Below the pieces are notes generated by a model. That model was not told the origin of the DNA, ran no database searches, and saw only the letters and a list, made by a program, of their open reading frames with translations. Shown piece after piece: positions 37,380 through 47,626 of a DNA stretch of 64,000 nt. Each line of letters opens with the position of its first letter. Position 1 is the first letter of the stretch. This stretch comes from Dermanyssus gallinae (lineage: Eukaryota > Arthropoda > Arachnida > Mesostigmata > Dermanyssidae), in the NCBI GenBank assembly GCA_003439945.1, contig QVRM01007032.1:1-64000 (forward strand). The letters are read 5' to 3'. The position numbers and the translations under genes are program-made.

Positions 37380-37560
37380 TATATATATAATATATATAAA
37401 AAAACGGAAACAGTTGCACATGTGTGCTTGAATGAACACTTAACTCGTTTTGGCTAGACGCAATTATCTCCGAATATTTTGGCTTACGGCTTGTGATTTG
37501 ATATGCGAAAGATTTCAAAATTTCTCCAATGACAAAGCGTGGGTTTATAATTCACACACA

Positions 37561-37601
<41 letters not shown>

Positions 37602-39729
37602 GAAAATAGATGCACATGTGTGCTTGAATAAAAACTTAATCCGTTCTGGCTAAACACAATTATTTCCTCCATACGTTGATATGCGAAAGATTTCGAAATT
37701 TCTCCAGTGGCAAAGCGTGAGTTTATAAATAAATCTGCTGGAGGATAGCGCCATCTTTGTTGAGGTTTTAGTGGGGTGTTCAAGTTGATCCTCCCTCAGA
37801 CATAGAAAGTAGAAGGCACAAGCATGTCGATTTCACGGCACAGTACTCAAAAAAGCCGGGGTCCGTACTGTTATTTTGTAAACTTTCGAGAGCGCTTCAA
37901 AGAGCTTCGATCGACCCTTGGATATGAAGCCTCATCTCTGAGAGTGTGTATGGATGGTACAAAACAATTCGAACAGGACATTTCAATCTGTACTACGAAC
38001 CCCGTGAAGAGCGCTCAAGAACAGCAACAAACACATGTGGCTCATGTAAAGGCCGCGGCGATTGTCAAAACAAAACACGTGCATCGCTAGAAGCGACTTT
38101 GAGCTTTAATGCCGTGTCCCTCTATTTTTTACGACCACCTCACATCCGGAAAAAATCTACCCAATGGGCACATCATGATTCGTCATATGACGAAAAAATC
38201 GTGTTCTGCCTCCTACGAATAAAATTCGACGAAAACCGGTTTTCGGCACATGTTTGCCGGTAATGAGACTTGAGTACATTTTTCGAACCCTATACTCAAA
38301 TTACAGAAATATATTGAGGCTTTTTTGCCGCATCTCAAGTCGTCAACTGGTGAAGCACCTAGCTTAATCACCCAATTTGCCACCATGGGCAATCTTCCCT
38401 CACCTTGGACAATAACTTAAATCAAGCAATACTTCCAAGCTAACCTCAAAACATAAAAATACATATACGTTTTATATATAAACGTAACACAAATTATGCT
38501 TCTCTATAAATTGTCCCACATTTAAGTCGTTTGGTGTAACAAAACATGTTTTTCTTTTGTAGAAGTATTCGAAGAAGACTTTGATTATCGAATGCGTTAA
38601 CTTTTGTTTAGTTTATGCTAAATATATATACAGTCGTACCGAGAAATATATACAGGGTATCCGTGAAAGATTTCCAGAGCAATAAAAAAAATTGTAGAGC
38701 TCGTGAAAGCAAACACATGACACTAGATTTATTGCTCGCCATAAAAGCACAAAATTTACAATTGCAATACGACTGAACTTCCTATGCAGGAGCTATGCAC
38801 ATCGTCGTGTTCGTGAGAAAATTAATGTTTCTTCGAAGAACATATGACGTAACATGGACGTTTAAAAGATAGTTCGCAAAAAAAAATCGCGTTATTTAAT
38901 TCGGTTTCGTGCCCAATACTCAAAATCATAACCCTACGACCATTAACAACGCCCAAAACTACAAATTGAGTGCATAAACGACCTAGAGTGATGTATCTGC
39001 GGTTATTTATGCATTCATTAAATTTCGACATAACCCCGAAAAACCTTAATTTCTCCGCAGCCACTGATCGGGTCACCGTAGATTTGGAACCAAAATAATC
39101 GCCGTGAAATGGGTGTTAAGCGCTGTGAATAGTCGCAGGGTTATGATTTTTAAGTATTAGACGTGAAAGCTAATACAATAAGTTTATTCTTTGCGAGCTC
39201 TCCCCTAAACGACCATCTTCTGGTCGGCGTTATATGTCCTTTTTAGCGTGCAGTACAATTTTCTCACGAATACGACGATGTAGTGATTAGTTTCTGAATT
39301 GGATAATTAGTTGTCTCGCAATTGCACATTTTGTGCTGCTATGTCGCGCAGTAACACTAGTGTCCCGGAGTTTAGTAATATCACTTTCACTCCGACGCAA
39401 GACTTCTCAGAGACCATGTTTCATTGGAAAAAAATATTTGCCTTGACGAGCCGTACAGTTTCTTAGTATGTCGCTGGCGAAATTCTTCTGGAAGACCTGC
39501 ATATGTTGTGATAGTGTGCGTTTCTGTTAACAACCACGTACCTTCGCAACGCAACCTGAGCGGCCATCACCCGCTGCCTCTCGACTACGAGTAGACAATT
39601 GGCGCAAGGGCAGTCGCGCCACCGGCACAGTTTCTTGTGACCCTTTAGGGAGGATACAACGCCGTGATTTCGGCAGCGGGCGCATTTTGGCGATCTCAAC
39701 CGCGGTAGGCTGACCGATGATGGCTCCAT
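36272..39729 (-). CDS. DM-domain transcription factor, DMRT2/Dmrt11E-like, three exons
   Basis: Joined exons 39542-39729, 37016-37254 and 36272-36642 give 265 residues. The start is fixed by an in-frame TGA at 39748-39750 with no ATG between it and 39729. Residues 12-66 are the DM domain: C16, C19, H22, H31, C35, C40, C42 and C45 can bind two zinc ions, followed by the recognition-helix sequence [16 protein letters not shown]. The [12 protein letters not shown] wording favours the DMRT2/Dmrt11E branch over dsx or DMRTA types. I see no DMA domain, as expected for DMRT2. A Q-rich tract lies at 222-238 and FSIESLL at 256-262. The family acts in the nucleus in sex determination and in muscle, somite or neural development. 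The exact role of this gene is inferred from family only. Confidence 0.9.
37016..37254 (-). CDS. DMRT exon 2
   Basis: The acceptor is TTTTTTTACTCGATAACAG, ending at 37255, followed by GCAACAGCAAGC. Together with AG from exon 1 it gives R63 and then [15 protein letters not shown], the expected continuation of the DM helix. It holds 79 codons plus one base and ends ATTAG before GTCAGTTGG, a good donor. The encoded linker is rich in S, T, P and A and lacks recognisable domains. Confidence 0.88.
37304..37735. repeat. tandem duplication in DMRT intron 1
   Basis: Two units each have a CACACATTCATATA start, a (TA)n tract (37314-37398 and 37565-37599) and a body. The bodies (37402-37549 and 37602-37726) share GCACATGTGTGCTTGAAT, ATATGCGAAAGATTTC and AATTTCTCCA in order, with scattered differences. 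Confidence 0.8.
38653..38680 (+). other. possible transposon end in DMRT intron 1
   Basis: CAGGGTATCCGTGAAAG resembles the outer end of Tc1/IS630-type elements (CAGGGTGTCC-like), but no opposite end was found. It may be a solitary remnant. Confidence 0.25.
39542..39729 (-). CDS. DMRT exon 1 (DM domain)
   Basis: Encodes residues 1-62 plus two bases of codon 63. The exon ends CGAAG before GTACGTGG at 39541-39534, a strong donor site. The DM domain is nearly complete within this exon; the last residues of its C-terminal helix come from exon 2. Confidence 0.92.
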
Positions 39730-39905
39730 ATTGACCAGTCGCCTCAGTCAGAGCACCTCCACCAGTCCGAACACCCTACGACCGACACGAAAGGTCCTCA
39801 TTGTTAACAAGTAACAGTGGCATGCAACCTACAGCATTAAGCAACATTAATCAGAGAATCGAAAATAAACTATATATATATATAACAAATAAACTATCGC
39901 AAATA

Positions 39906-39953
<48 letters not shown>

Positions 39954-41411
39954 AATCGACGCGGCGGTGCGGGCGAAGACATCATGGCGTTCCCAATGCG
40001 AAACTCGAAGATTGAGGAGCACCGAGGTATTCATCGCCGAATGGTGGCCGTATACGGGGGGACTGAGTGTCTGACAAGTTAGTGAGAAAGCGGAGTGCCT
40101 GTTTTCGTAAATACGGGGAGTGTTTACGTGGTGGCTCGAGGCCAAGCTCGGTAAACACGGTAATCACGGTCGAAGTCATCGGCAATGTGAATCTCGTTAA
40201 AAACATCTTGCAGCGCTTCAATTCAGACGACAGAACATAGTGTCCGTCAAGCCGTTTGTACGTCGAACAGTGTTATGCTTTATTTCATTATCTTCAACGG
40301 CTTTAATTCGAAGCTCAATTTATGAAGTACTTACATAAATCAATGTCATCACTAGCTTCCAATGGGTTTAAAGTAAGATACATTAGCTTAGCGCAAAAAT
40401 TGCAAACACGATTGTATTATATTCAGCGATTTCAATTCTGCCCTGTAGGGACGCCGGGACAACCTAACACATCGAAATATGCCCAGACGAAGGCACATCC
40501 AAGCGTTATACACCCCTTCGTGTAGTCGTACCAATTAATCATCGCAAAAGAATTATAGTAAGATTTTGCAATTGGACTTTGTACTATACTGAAGCTATCG
40601 TTGCAATGCATTATGAGACGGTGTTGTACTAAATAACTCTTGATTAATGTAGTGTCAGGAATTTGTTTCTAGACCGAAATGGAACGCAAGTTCAGCTAAG
40701 TGCACCGACTTTAACTAGTTTAAAAAGTGTCCTATCCTCTGAGTATAGTTATAGTTATATATTATATAGTTAGCATACGAGGTGTCTGTCATCATTCATG
40801 TATAGTGCGAAGCTCTTCTCAAGCATATTTAAGTTCGGTTGAGATAGGTGTTGCCACACTCAATCTAAACTATACGCGAACATTGGCAAAGTCTTTAGCA
40901 TAAGCAAGCGCACTGCCGTACTGACAGACAGTCGACCTACATCTCTGACCCCTTCGTGGAAAGCTGCCAGTGCCGAGTGAACACTCTCCTAGATGTGTGC
41001 AATGAACGATGTTCTCCTGTAGTGAATCCGAAGACCCAAGTATGGGAAAGAGATTACAAATTCGAATGGCCTCCCGCAGCAAGGAGTAACGTCGTTTGCA
41101 GCTAAACGATTTCGAAAAGAGAAGTTAGGGACAGGGCATGACTCTTCTAAATTAGTGTTGCTTCACACGAAAAACAATGTTTGACCCAAATTAGCTCTCA
41201 AGACATCCGTTCGTCTGGACAAAAACAAGCATTTCGAAGGGCTAAGAAAGTGGCGATCTAACTAAACCCCTCAGCCATGTCTCGAGATCGAAAAAGCCCG
41301 CTGAAGCAAAAGTTCAGCGAGTGACTGTTGTAAATTTAATTTTTTGGACTGACTCTCTACCAACATTCACCGTCTATGAAGTCGTTTTCGCATTGCTTCA
41401 TATGCCGGGCT
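39730..41411. other. upstream region of the DMRT gene
   Basis: The first 200 bases hold the expected 5' untranslated region and promoter area. A (TA)n tract lies at 39909-39951. The rest has no recognised gene. Confidence 0.4.
39909..39951. repeat. (TA)n microsatellite upstream of DMRT
   Basis: TA tract about 180 bases upstream of the DMRT start codon. Confidence 0.9.
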
Positions 41412-41570
41412 TACCGAGCAAGACGGCTTAGTGGCAACAGCCTTTGCCTTGCATTCGGGAGGCTTGGGTTCGAGACCCAGACCGGCCACTTCTAAATTGG
41501 TTTTCATGATTCCCAATTTAAACAAGGTGAATGCCGAAGTGGATTAAAAATCGACTATGATCGAAAAAAA
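41412..41570 (+). mobile_element. tRNA-derived SINE, copy 4
   Basis: A plus-strand relative of the 22.5-24.4 kb SINEs. Box A reads CGGCTTAGTGG (41424-41434, first base changed) and box B is GGTTCGAGACC (41467-41477). The following body (CGGCCACTTCTAAATTGG, then CAAGGTGAATGCCG) matches the other copies with a few differences and stops after about 100 bases. This independent copy shows that the element is dispersed in the genome and not part of one local duplication. Confidence 0.75.
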
Positions 41571-41649
41571 ACGGGGAGCACAGATATCTCAATAAAAAGA
41601 GATGGTGCATTACCATCCAACCCCCCCCCCCCCCACCCCACCAAGTAAA

Positions 41650-41745
41650 TAAACACAAAGGTGTTACGGTTGGGATCGAGCCGGTACACCCATGTCTCTC
41701 TTCCGGTTGCAAGGCGCCCGCAAATTAACCACGCCACCGGTCTCA
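41650..41745 (-). mobile_element. second tRNA-like SINE head, different family
   Basis: On the minus strand GGTGGCGTGGTTAATTTG stands for box A and GGCTCGATCCC stands for box B, with tRNA-like spacing. Both boxes deviate from consensus. A C run of about 14 and an A-rich stretch lie downstream on the same strand. It could be an old SINE or a decayed tRNA pseudogene. Confidence 0.4.
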
Positions 41746-41749
41746 ACAC

Positions 41750-42640
41750 GACTGTTGTATATTTGCCGTGCCTGACACATTACCCGGCATGGAGGATGGT
41801 CTATCAATAGTACTGTTAAAATTAGCAATCTACCGCTTCCTGGGCTAATTCCTGTTTAACTTAATATTATAGTTCGATTTAAGAGCGAAGACAAATTGAC
41901 GTAAAATCGGGTGACGACAGACGGCTTATGAGGACCGGTCCAACTTTAATCGTATATATAAATATATATGCATCTAAAGATCAGAACGGAACAGTGTGGC
42001 CCCGATCTGCAGAGCTTTCCAGAGATGGTTGGTCGCTTTGCTGGACCCCTCGTGGCGGTGCTCACGCTCGCAGGGATCCAGCTGCCATGTCACAGGGATC
42101 CAAATGCCACCGTTAAGTATTCTTTATATTAAATAATAGAAGGTGAGTAAAACATGAAGATAAATGTAAGTAGAGGTTAAGCAAACAGTTCTTACCACAG
42201 TACAAGTTCCGTATGAGCGTATATCGCTGTCAAAAGACGCACAGGCACTTTGTCGGAGTTTTTTTGTTTAAGAGGTCACACAACCCGCACAAATAGAGTC
42301 CTTGCTTAAGCAGTAGCTATAGTGATATGATGGTGTAAAAACTGAACGGCGCAGCAAATGCTGGTCACTCGATCCACTTGTTTGCTCTGGCTGTCGATAA
42401 GGTTCGACAGGACTTAATCGAAACACTTGCCGTGCTCGTCCGCCAATGTGGTCACGAAAACTACGCGCGTAAGCTCACGACCGATAGCCAGCTTAAATAG
42501 CCTAAAATGCGTTTGGGGCCTAAATCTCTTGTACACGCCACATTTCCAGGTCCGCAATAAATGTGGAAGGTGAGAAATTTCGAGCCGAACTGTCGTAAGT
42601 TAAACGCCTAATATCGCCAACGAGCTGTTTCTCTCCGCCA
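41750..42640. other. no gene recognised
   Basis: Neither strand shows a frame with family resemblance, and no RNA gene was seen. Confidence 0.4.
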
Positions 42641-43394
42641 GCACCACTTCGACCAAAGAGGTTCCAGACGCATGAGTGTATGAATCGAGACCGATTCCGA
42701 GTGAGCGAGTTTATGTGGCTACCGGTGACGGCGTTGATGAGCCGGAGGGCGGAGCTCGCTAGCGGAGGGTGGTTCTAACTGGGGGAAGGCGGGGGGGGGG
42801 GGGAGTGGGGCTAACTAGAGGCGGACCCTTTACACGTCTGGAAGCGGCGGTTGTCTGTGACAATTAACTAACCAGCGGTTACCGGCAGCAGCCGCTGCTG
42901 CTGCTGTGGCTGCTACTCATGTGCTGTCGCGGCCGCCGCGGTTTCGTCTTCGCAGGTTTTCCAGGTGATGCGAACAGGAAAGACAACACACTCTGCGCCG
43001 AGTAGCTTCTAGTCTGTAGCTGAGCGTAGAGTTCGTGCGTGTGTGGTGTGTGCTGTTGCTTGTGTTTTGTGTATGTGTAACGTTTGGCTATGTAAGATTT
43101 GGCTACAACGCATGCACGATCCCTTGCCTTTGGATAGTGCCGTTCGTCGTCGCCGTCGTCGTCGTCACTATAGCACCACTATAGCATTAACAACAACATC
43201 AACAATAACAACAATAACAAAGATTACTGCTATTGCTACCACTGTACGGTCCTCATCAGCGACAGCGGTGGCAATGACAACATCTGCAAAGATAACAATA
43301 ATGACAACAACAACAACATCAGCAACAACAACAACAGTAACAGCAACAACAACAACAACTAATAGACAATCTTCCTCAACGGCACCGATAATAC

Positions 43395-43426
<32 letters not shown>

Positions 43427-44080
43427 GCAGTAACTACAGGTAGCGCTCTCCGGCGTCCTCTACAAGTCTACGGCGACGTTCGCGACCACGACCCGATGTG
43501 AAGGGAAGTCACGACGACGACGACACACATGTGCCGTTGCGGCGCTCGGCTACGAAGACATGAGAGAGTGGGGTGCTGTAATTCTGCCGCCTATTCGCTC
43601 GGCCGGTCTGTCTCAGATGCCGAGAAGAGTTCGCAGTATTGCGTAGCCGCTCTCGTACCCCCGCTGCAGTAGTACCAGTAGTAGCTGGAGTAACAGATGA
43701 GATGGGGGTTGGAGCACGGTCAGCCAGCAAGCGAACGAGCGAGCAACACAATGGTGACAGCTTTCAGGATGCTAGGCCGGTACAATACTAATAATAATAA
43801 TCATAGTAATAATAGTCGGCAGCGTCGGCGCGTTGTTTTCGAACGGTCCGAAGTTGCGCGTCTTCGTGTGGTCGCTCTCCACATCGAGTACGAGCGGACG
43901 GATCACAGAAAGCGGCCAGTCGACCGGCACAAGATCAGAGTCGAGCCAGCCGAGCTATTTTCCCGCCCTTGTTTGCTGGTTTTGGCGAAAAACGCCAAGA
44001 ACAACAACAACGATGATGATGATAATGATGGTGTTGATAATGACGACGATGACAATGGGAAACAAACATTTAAACAATAA
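42640..44080. promoter_or_regulatory. CpG- and triplet-rich block, possible promoter or 5' exon
   Basis: GC content rises, CG dinucleotides are frequent, and CTG/CAG, CAA/ACA (43184-43440) and GAT/AAC repeats follow one another. Frames in it encode only low-complexity threonine, asparagine or aspartate runs (43043-43501 has no early ATG; 43697-44080 opens at an ATG). Such composition is common in long 5' exons of arthropod developmental genes. I cannot assign a gene or a strand. Confidence 0.35.
43184..43440 (+). repeat. (ACA)n triplet-rich repeat
   Basis: Imperfect CAACAACAA-type runs interrupted by TCA and GCA triplets. Confidence 0.85.
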
Positions 44081-44930
44081 CAGCTAATGTTTTACTTCCT
44101 GATACAACCAATCCCCCAAACAGAGCAAGAGAGAAAATGTATATATAAACATATATATGTATAAGACTTCTCGAGACGATGGAAGAATGAGTAAGCAAAT
44201 CAGTGAAACAGTGATGAATGAAAAGCGAAGTCATTTTTGGCATTAGTGTTGCCAGCTACGGCGGCGCAACTGCCTGACTCTCGCAGAAAACATTGCAACT
44301 TAGTATCAAGGTAATTTTGCCTCGCATACACCATTTACGATGATCCATCAAAATAAACATACACAAAAACACATATACAGTTACCTAGAATTTCATATAC
44401 CTAGACTCACACTCGAGAGTACACGAAATCACGAATTAGTAAACATCGAATCAAATGCATCTCATATGAACGTGCCAGTACTTTTTAAGGAAGTAAAAGA
44501 ATGCGCATGGAACACAGTGCCTCTGTAGACAGACATGTTTTCATATCACTGTATGCACGCATGGCTTGCGTTCATACACTGATATAAAAACATGAGGATA
44601 ATTTAGTTCGACTGTGAAAGGCTAATGATCGTTGCGACATCCACTCAAATCGCCCCATGATACTTTGGACAGAATGCTTAGCATCGAACAGAGCTACATT
44701 ACGGCTGTAGCTCGTGGTAGTCCATGGATGAGCAGATAACTTGATAAAATCTTTGGACCGCATGACGGTTAGCCCGAAAAACACAATTTCAACAGCGTGC
44801 AATGCATGCGTCGTCGCCTCCCCCGTAAACATTCAAAGGCGCTTCAAATCAGTCGACGAACTGAAGGAAACAATGGGGGGACGGCAAACGTCCAGATGGT
44901 ACGACACTTACACCATTCGAGCGAGGCAAA
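44081..44930. other. no gene recognised
   Basis: Short frames only. Part of 44740-44930 may belong to the LINE that follows. Confidence 0.35.
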
Positions 44931-44934
44931 ATGC

Positions 44935-45302
44935 TGGTTTCGGATGCAACCGTTTCCGACTCCTAAGCTCCTTCTAGGGTCGGTGGCGGTGCATCCGAAG
45001 CTGGGTATGCAGCCCACCTTGCGGAGACTAACAAGTTGAGAAAATACTCAATTACTCTCTTAATCGGCTATCCCCACAAATGTTGTCCTCTCGCGTTTGA
45101 AACCCTGGGTGCCCTTGGCGTTCGGACCAAGCAGTTGATCCGCAAAATCGGGACCTTGTTAAACCTATCATCCGGTGATAACAGGTCGTCGTTCCTTTTT
45201 CAACAACGCCTGGATCTTGACATACAACGTGGAAACGCTGCCTCCGTTCGGGGCACACTTCTGAAGTGGTCTCGCCCTGGCCTCATCGAAACGGACACGT
45301 GA
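44935..45302 (+). pseudogene. C-terminal fragment of a YLDD-G type LINE protein
   Basis: In one frame ATVSDS, then GYAAHLAETNKLRKYS, match the C-terminal domain of a LINE group in which a 'DVTVVDTLA' block is followed by A-rich and K-Y segments. After a frame change the sequence CCPLAFETLGALG and LDLDIQRGNAASVRGTLLKWS completes the usual end, with the stop at 45300-45302. The same final block occurs on the minus strand at 51311-51595. Only this terminal part is present here. Confidence 0.6.
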
Positions 45303-45392
45303 CAGTCACAATGCGCGCCTACTAGGCTCATTGGCTTAGCTGGTCTTTTGTGATGTGCGTAATATATACCTAATGTATTATACGGGAAATAC

Positions 45393-45428
<36 letters not shown>

Positions 45429-45870
45429 GTTATGTTTAATTTACTTAAAAAAAATTATAGTATAGACTTCTCCACGCTTCAGTCGAAGACATAAATGCAA
45501 ATATGTATGCTCAAGTGCTGAGAGAGACAAGTGCCAACCGTACTGTTTCTTATGTATGCGCTGCGAACATCGTTCACGTATATTGAACCCGAAGGACAAA
45601 TAAAAAGAAAGGGTTAACAAACTCTAACGGTTGGCAGCAGCAACGTATAACGTCTCTGCCAGCTAACTGACCTCCACGCTTGAATGTAATGGGTTTAGTC
45701 TTCCTGGTGTTTATCTCAAATATATATAAAAAATATTGTGATGATTTATTAATCAATTACAATACGTTTGCACACACGGCAGTGCTCGCCTTAATAAAAA
45801 TGGTGGTAAAAAGGTGTCACGTGAAGTTAAGAATCAGTTGTCCGTGTCCTTGCTTGATGGTAGGCCCCGC

Positions 45871-45941
45871 TCTTATGGACCCGGTGCGAGCGGAATATCC
45901 TCAAGGTTCCTTGCAAAGTTAAAACGGTGAGGTCCATAAGA
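45871..45941. repeat. 11-bp perfect inverted repeat
   Basis: TCTTATGGACC at 45871-45881 and its exact reverse complement at 45931-45941. Confidence 0.7.
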
Positions 45942-45973
45942 TTTCTCTTCGTGACGCCGAGCCCCAAGAGCGT

Positions 45974-46036
45974 CCTCGCAGATTCGGAGTCCCATACACC
46001 ACTCATAGAGATAGTGATGGATCCGAATCTGCGAGG
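45974..46036. repeat. perfect 15-bp hairpin, 33-base loop
   Basis: CCTCGCAGATTCGGA at 45974-45988 and its exact reverse complement at 46022-46036. Confidence 0.8.
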
Positions 46037-46207
46037 TTTTGCGGGTCGGGGAGCGCCGCTATTAGGAACTCGACGTCATATTTGGTGATCTTGTCCTGCC
46101 ACGCTTTTGGTCACGTGATGCCATCGTTGTCTTCGTCCACAGCGGTGGTAAGATTTCCCTTAAAGCTTCGTATGTGAACGATGGCGCAAATTAACGCAGA
46201 TGTTGTC

Positions 46208-46209
<2 letters not shown>

Positions 46210-46292
<83 letters not shown>
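46210..46292. repeat. (TA)n microsatellite, about 80 bases
   Basis: One of the longest pure TA tracts in the window. Confidence 0.92.
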
Positions 46293-46489
46293 TTAAGGGT
46301 GTCCTAAAGATCGGAGATTTGTGTGGTTTCCATTGGCCACTTTAAATCTAATGGTAGGATGACGTTGCCGGCAGTTTTAACAAGAAGCCTATTCTCACTA
46401 AAACACCAGCTAACGAAACGTACGTCAGCCCTGCCTGTTGATGTCGGGCGGCACATCCGACCGATCTTCACAAGCATCACTTGTTGGTT

Positions 46490-46668
46490 GCATTCTATTG
46501 CGGTATATATTCCCCGCGTTGACATCAATCAAACTAGTGTCAATGCACATGCCCCAAAGGAACCCCTTATTGCGCTTACTAAACCAAGTCCATAGGGTAA
46601 CCTACTCGGTGACTCGAGAAGCCACTGTTTCCAGACCTCGAATAGGCCATAGTACCGCAATAGAATGC
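46490..46668. repeat. perfect 16-bp inverted repeat
   Basis: GCATTCTATTGCGGTA at 46490-46505 and its exact reverse complement at 46653-46668, about 147 bases apart. The enclosed frame is not recognised. Confidence 0.75.
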
Positions 46669-46819
46669 GAATTTATCCGGCGATATTTGGCGATATTGAA
46701 ATCGTTATTGGTTTCCTCAAAGCATTTCATTTGCGTGCTCACCAGTAAGCTAAAATGAGGAGCCCTAGCAAAATCTACATTAGACGTCGATTTCTTAAAA
46801 GAGCGTAGGTTATATATAT

Positions 46820-47001
46820 CGATATCCCGAGTACTGTCGGGAGGTCTCCGTCCAGAAAGCCGTCATCCAGGTACCCGTGATTGCAGTGTTGCATCCACCA
46901 TTGTTTTGATACACAGGCAGAAAAGTGGAGAACTCGGGGAATCGCCCTGCTGAAGACCTGCGATAGCATCGTATTATGGGGCATGACCAGGTGTGATGAC
47001 T
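46820..47001 (-). pseudogene. YLDD-G type LINE reverse transcriptase, distal part
   Basis: On the minus strand the frame reads FSRAIPRVLHFSACVSKQWW and then HGYLDDGFLDGDLPTVLG. This corresponds to the GVQQGDPLGPLLF block and the YLDDGT catalytic block of this LINE group. It continues the fragment at 47257-47625, from which it is separated by an inserted R1 tail and by a loss of about 60 codons. Confidence 0.6.
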
Positions 47002-47256
47002 GCAGCCAGGCCCTCATGGTCTCGACGCACCCTCACAGGACGGATTACAAAATGGCATCCCCCTATCCAACCGCAGATAGACATGCGAGATGATAGTCAG
47101 GGATAGAGCTGATTGAAGAAGAACAGCAGAGACGCCTCTCCCACGGCTTCGAAGTAATGCCCAAAAAAACCGAGCCTGGGGGGTGAGGAGGAATCTGGGT
47201 TTGGTGGGTTTGCGAGTCTCACACTAGTCACGCAGGCTGCTAGTGGCGCATGTGCA
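47002..47256 (+). mobile_element. R1-type LINE 3' tail fragment
   Basis: This 255-base segment matches 33708-33964, the 3' untranslated region of the R1-type LINE at 31650-34023, with about a dozen differences. It lacks the last 28 bases and the poly-A. It therefore probably arrived by rearrangement, or lost its end later. It splits the YLDD-G LINE on the other strand. Confidence 0.9.
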
Positions 47257-47625
47257 TTATGTTTCGGAAATCCAGTTTAACCATCACCGGCGGGAATTTG
47301 TGCGATTGCAGAAATGCACGGGCACAGTGTACTGCTACCTCTGTACCGCCAGGAGTAACGAGTCCCAGCTGGTACTCGCCAAGAGCTGCTGAAATAGCAT
47401 CCTTATAATCGTGTCAGCCGGTTTTGGCCGCCAATCGGCGAACGACTGAGGAACAGGCGATCGGGCGTAATGATCCATCTTTTTTTTAGTACAAGCATCC
47501 GTGCCCCGAAGATAAGTAGCGTAAAACAGGATGGGGGCGCTCTCCATTTGAGCACATCAAGTCTGGGGAAGTCATCGTCGTGGTAGGCCTTAGATATTGA
47601 TCCTTCGTGCGCTAGGTCCCTGAGC
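47257..47625 (-). pseudogene. YLDD-G type LINE reverse transcriptase, proximal part
   Basis: On the minus strand the pieces DGSLRPIACSSVVRRLAAK, LGLVTPGGTEVAVHCARAF and VMVKLDFRN appear in order, with frame changes between. They match the early RT blocks of LINEs that carry a D-G-x-RPI-x-x-G block, a GG-x-E-x-x-VH block and a KLDF-x-NAFN block. The fragment ends exactly at the R1 tail. Confidence 0.6.
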
Positions 47626-47626
47626 T

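Larger units (their letters stand above)
45303..46300. other. no gene recognised; hairpins and (TA)n
   Basis: TA tracts lie at 45397-45427 and 46210-46292. Two inverted repeats lie at 45871-46036. No coding assignment is possible. Confidence 0.4.

Noticed and set aside
38653..38680. A second Tc1/IS630-like element in the DMRT intron
   Set aside because: Only one possible end was found; no matching end and no transposase remains nearby.
43043..43501. Threonine-rich protein
   Set aside because: The frame starts at GTG, and its length comes from an imperfect ACA triplet repeat that is open in all frames.
43697..44080. Asparagine/aspartate-rich protein
   Set aside because: Low complexity, no domain, no splice-supported continuation that I could identify.
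46304..46758. An endonuclease-like frame on either strand
   Set aside because: No catalytic blocks could be placed on either strand.
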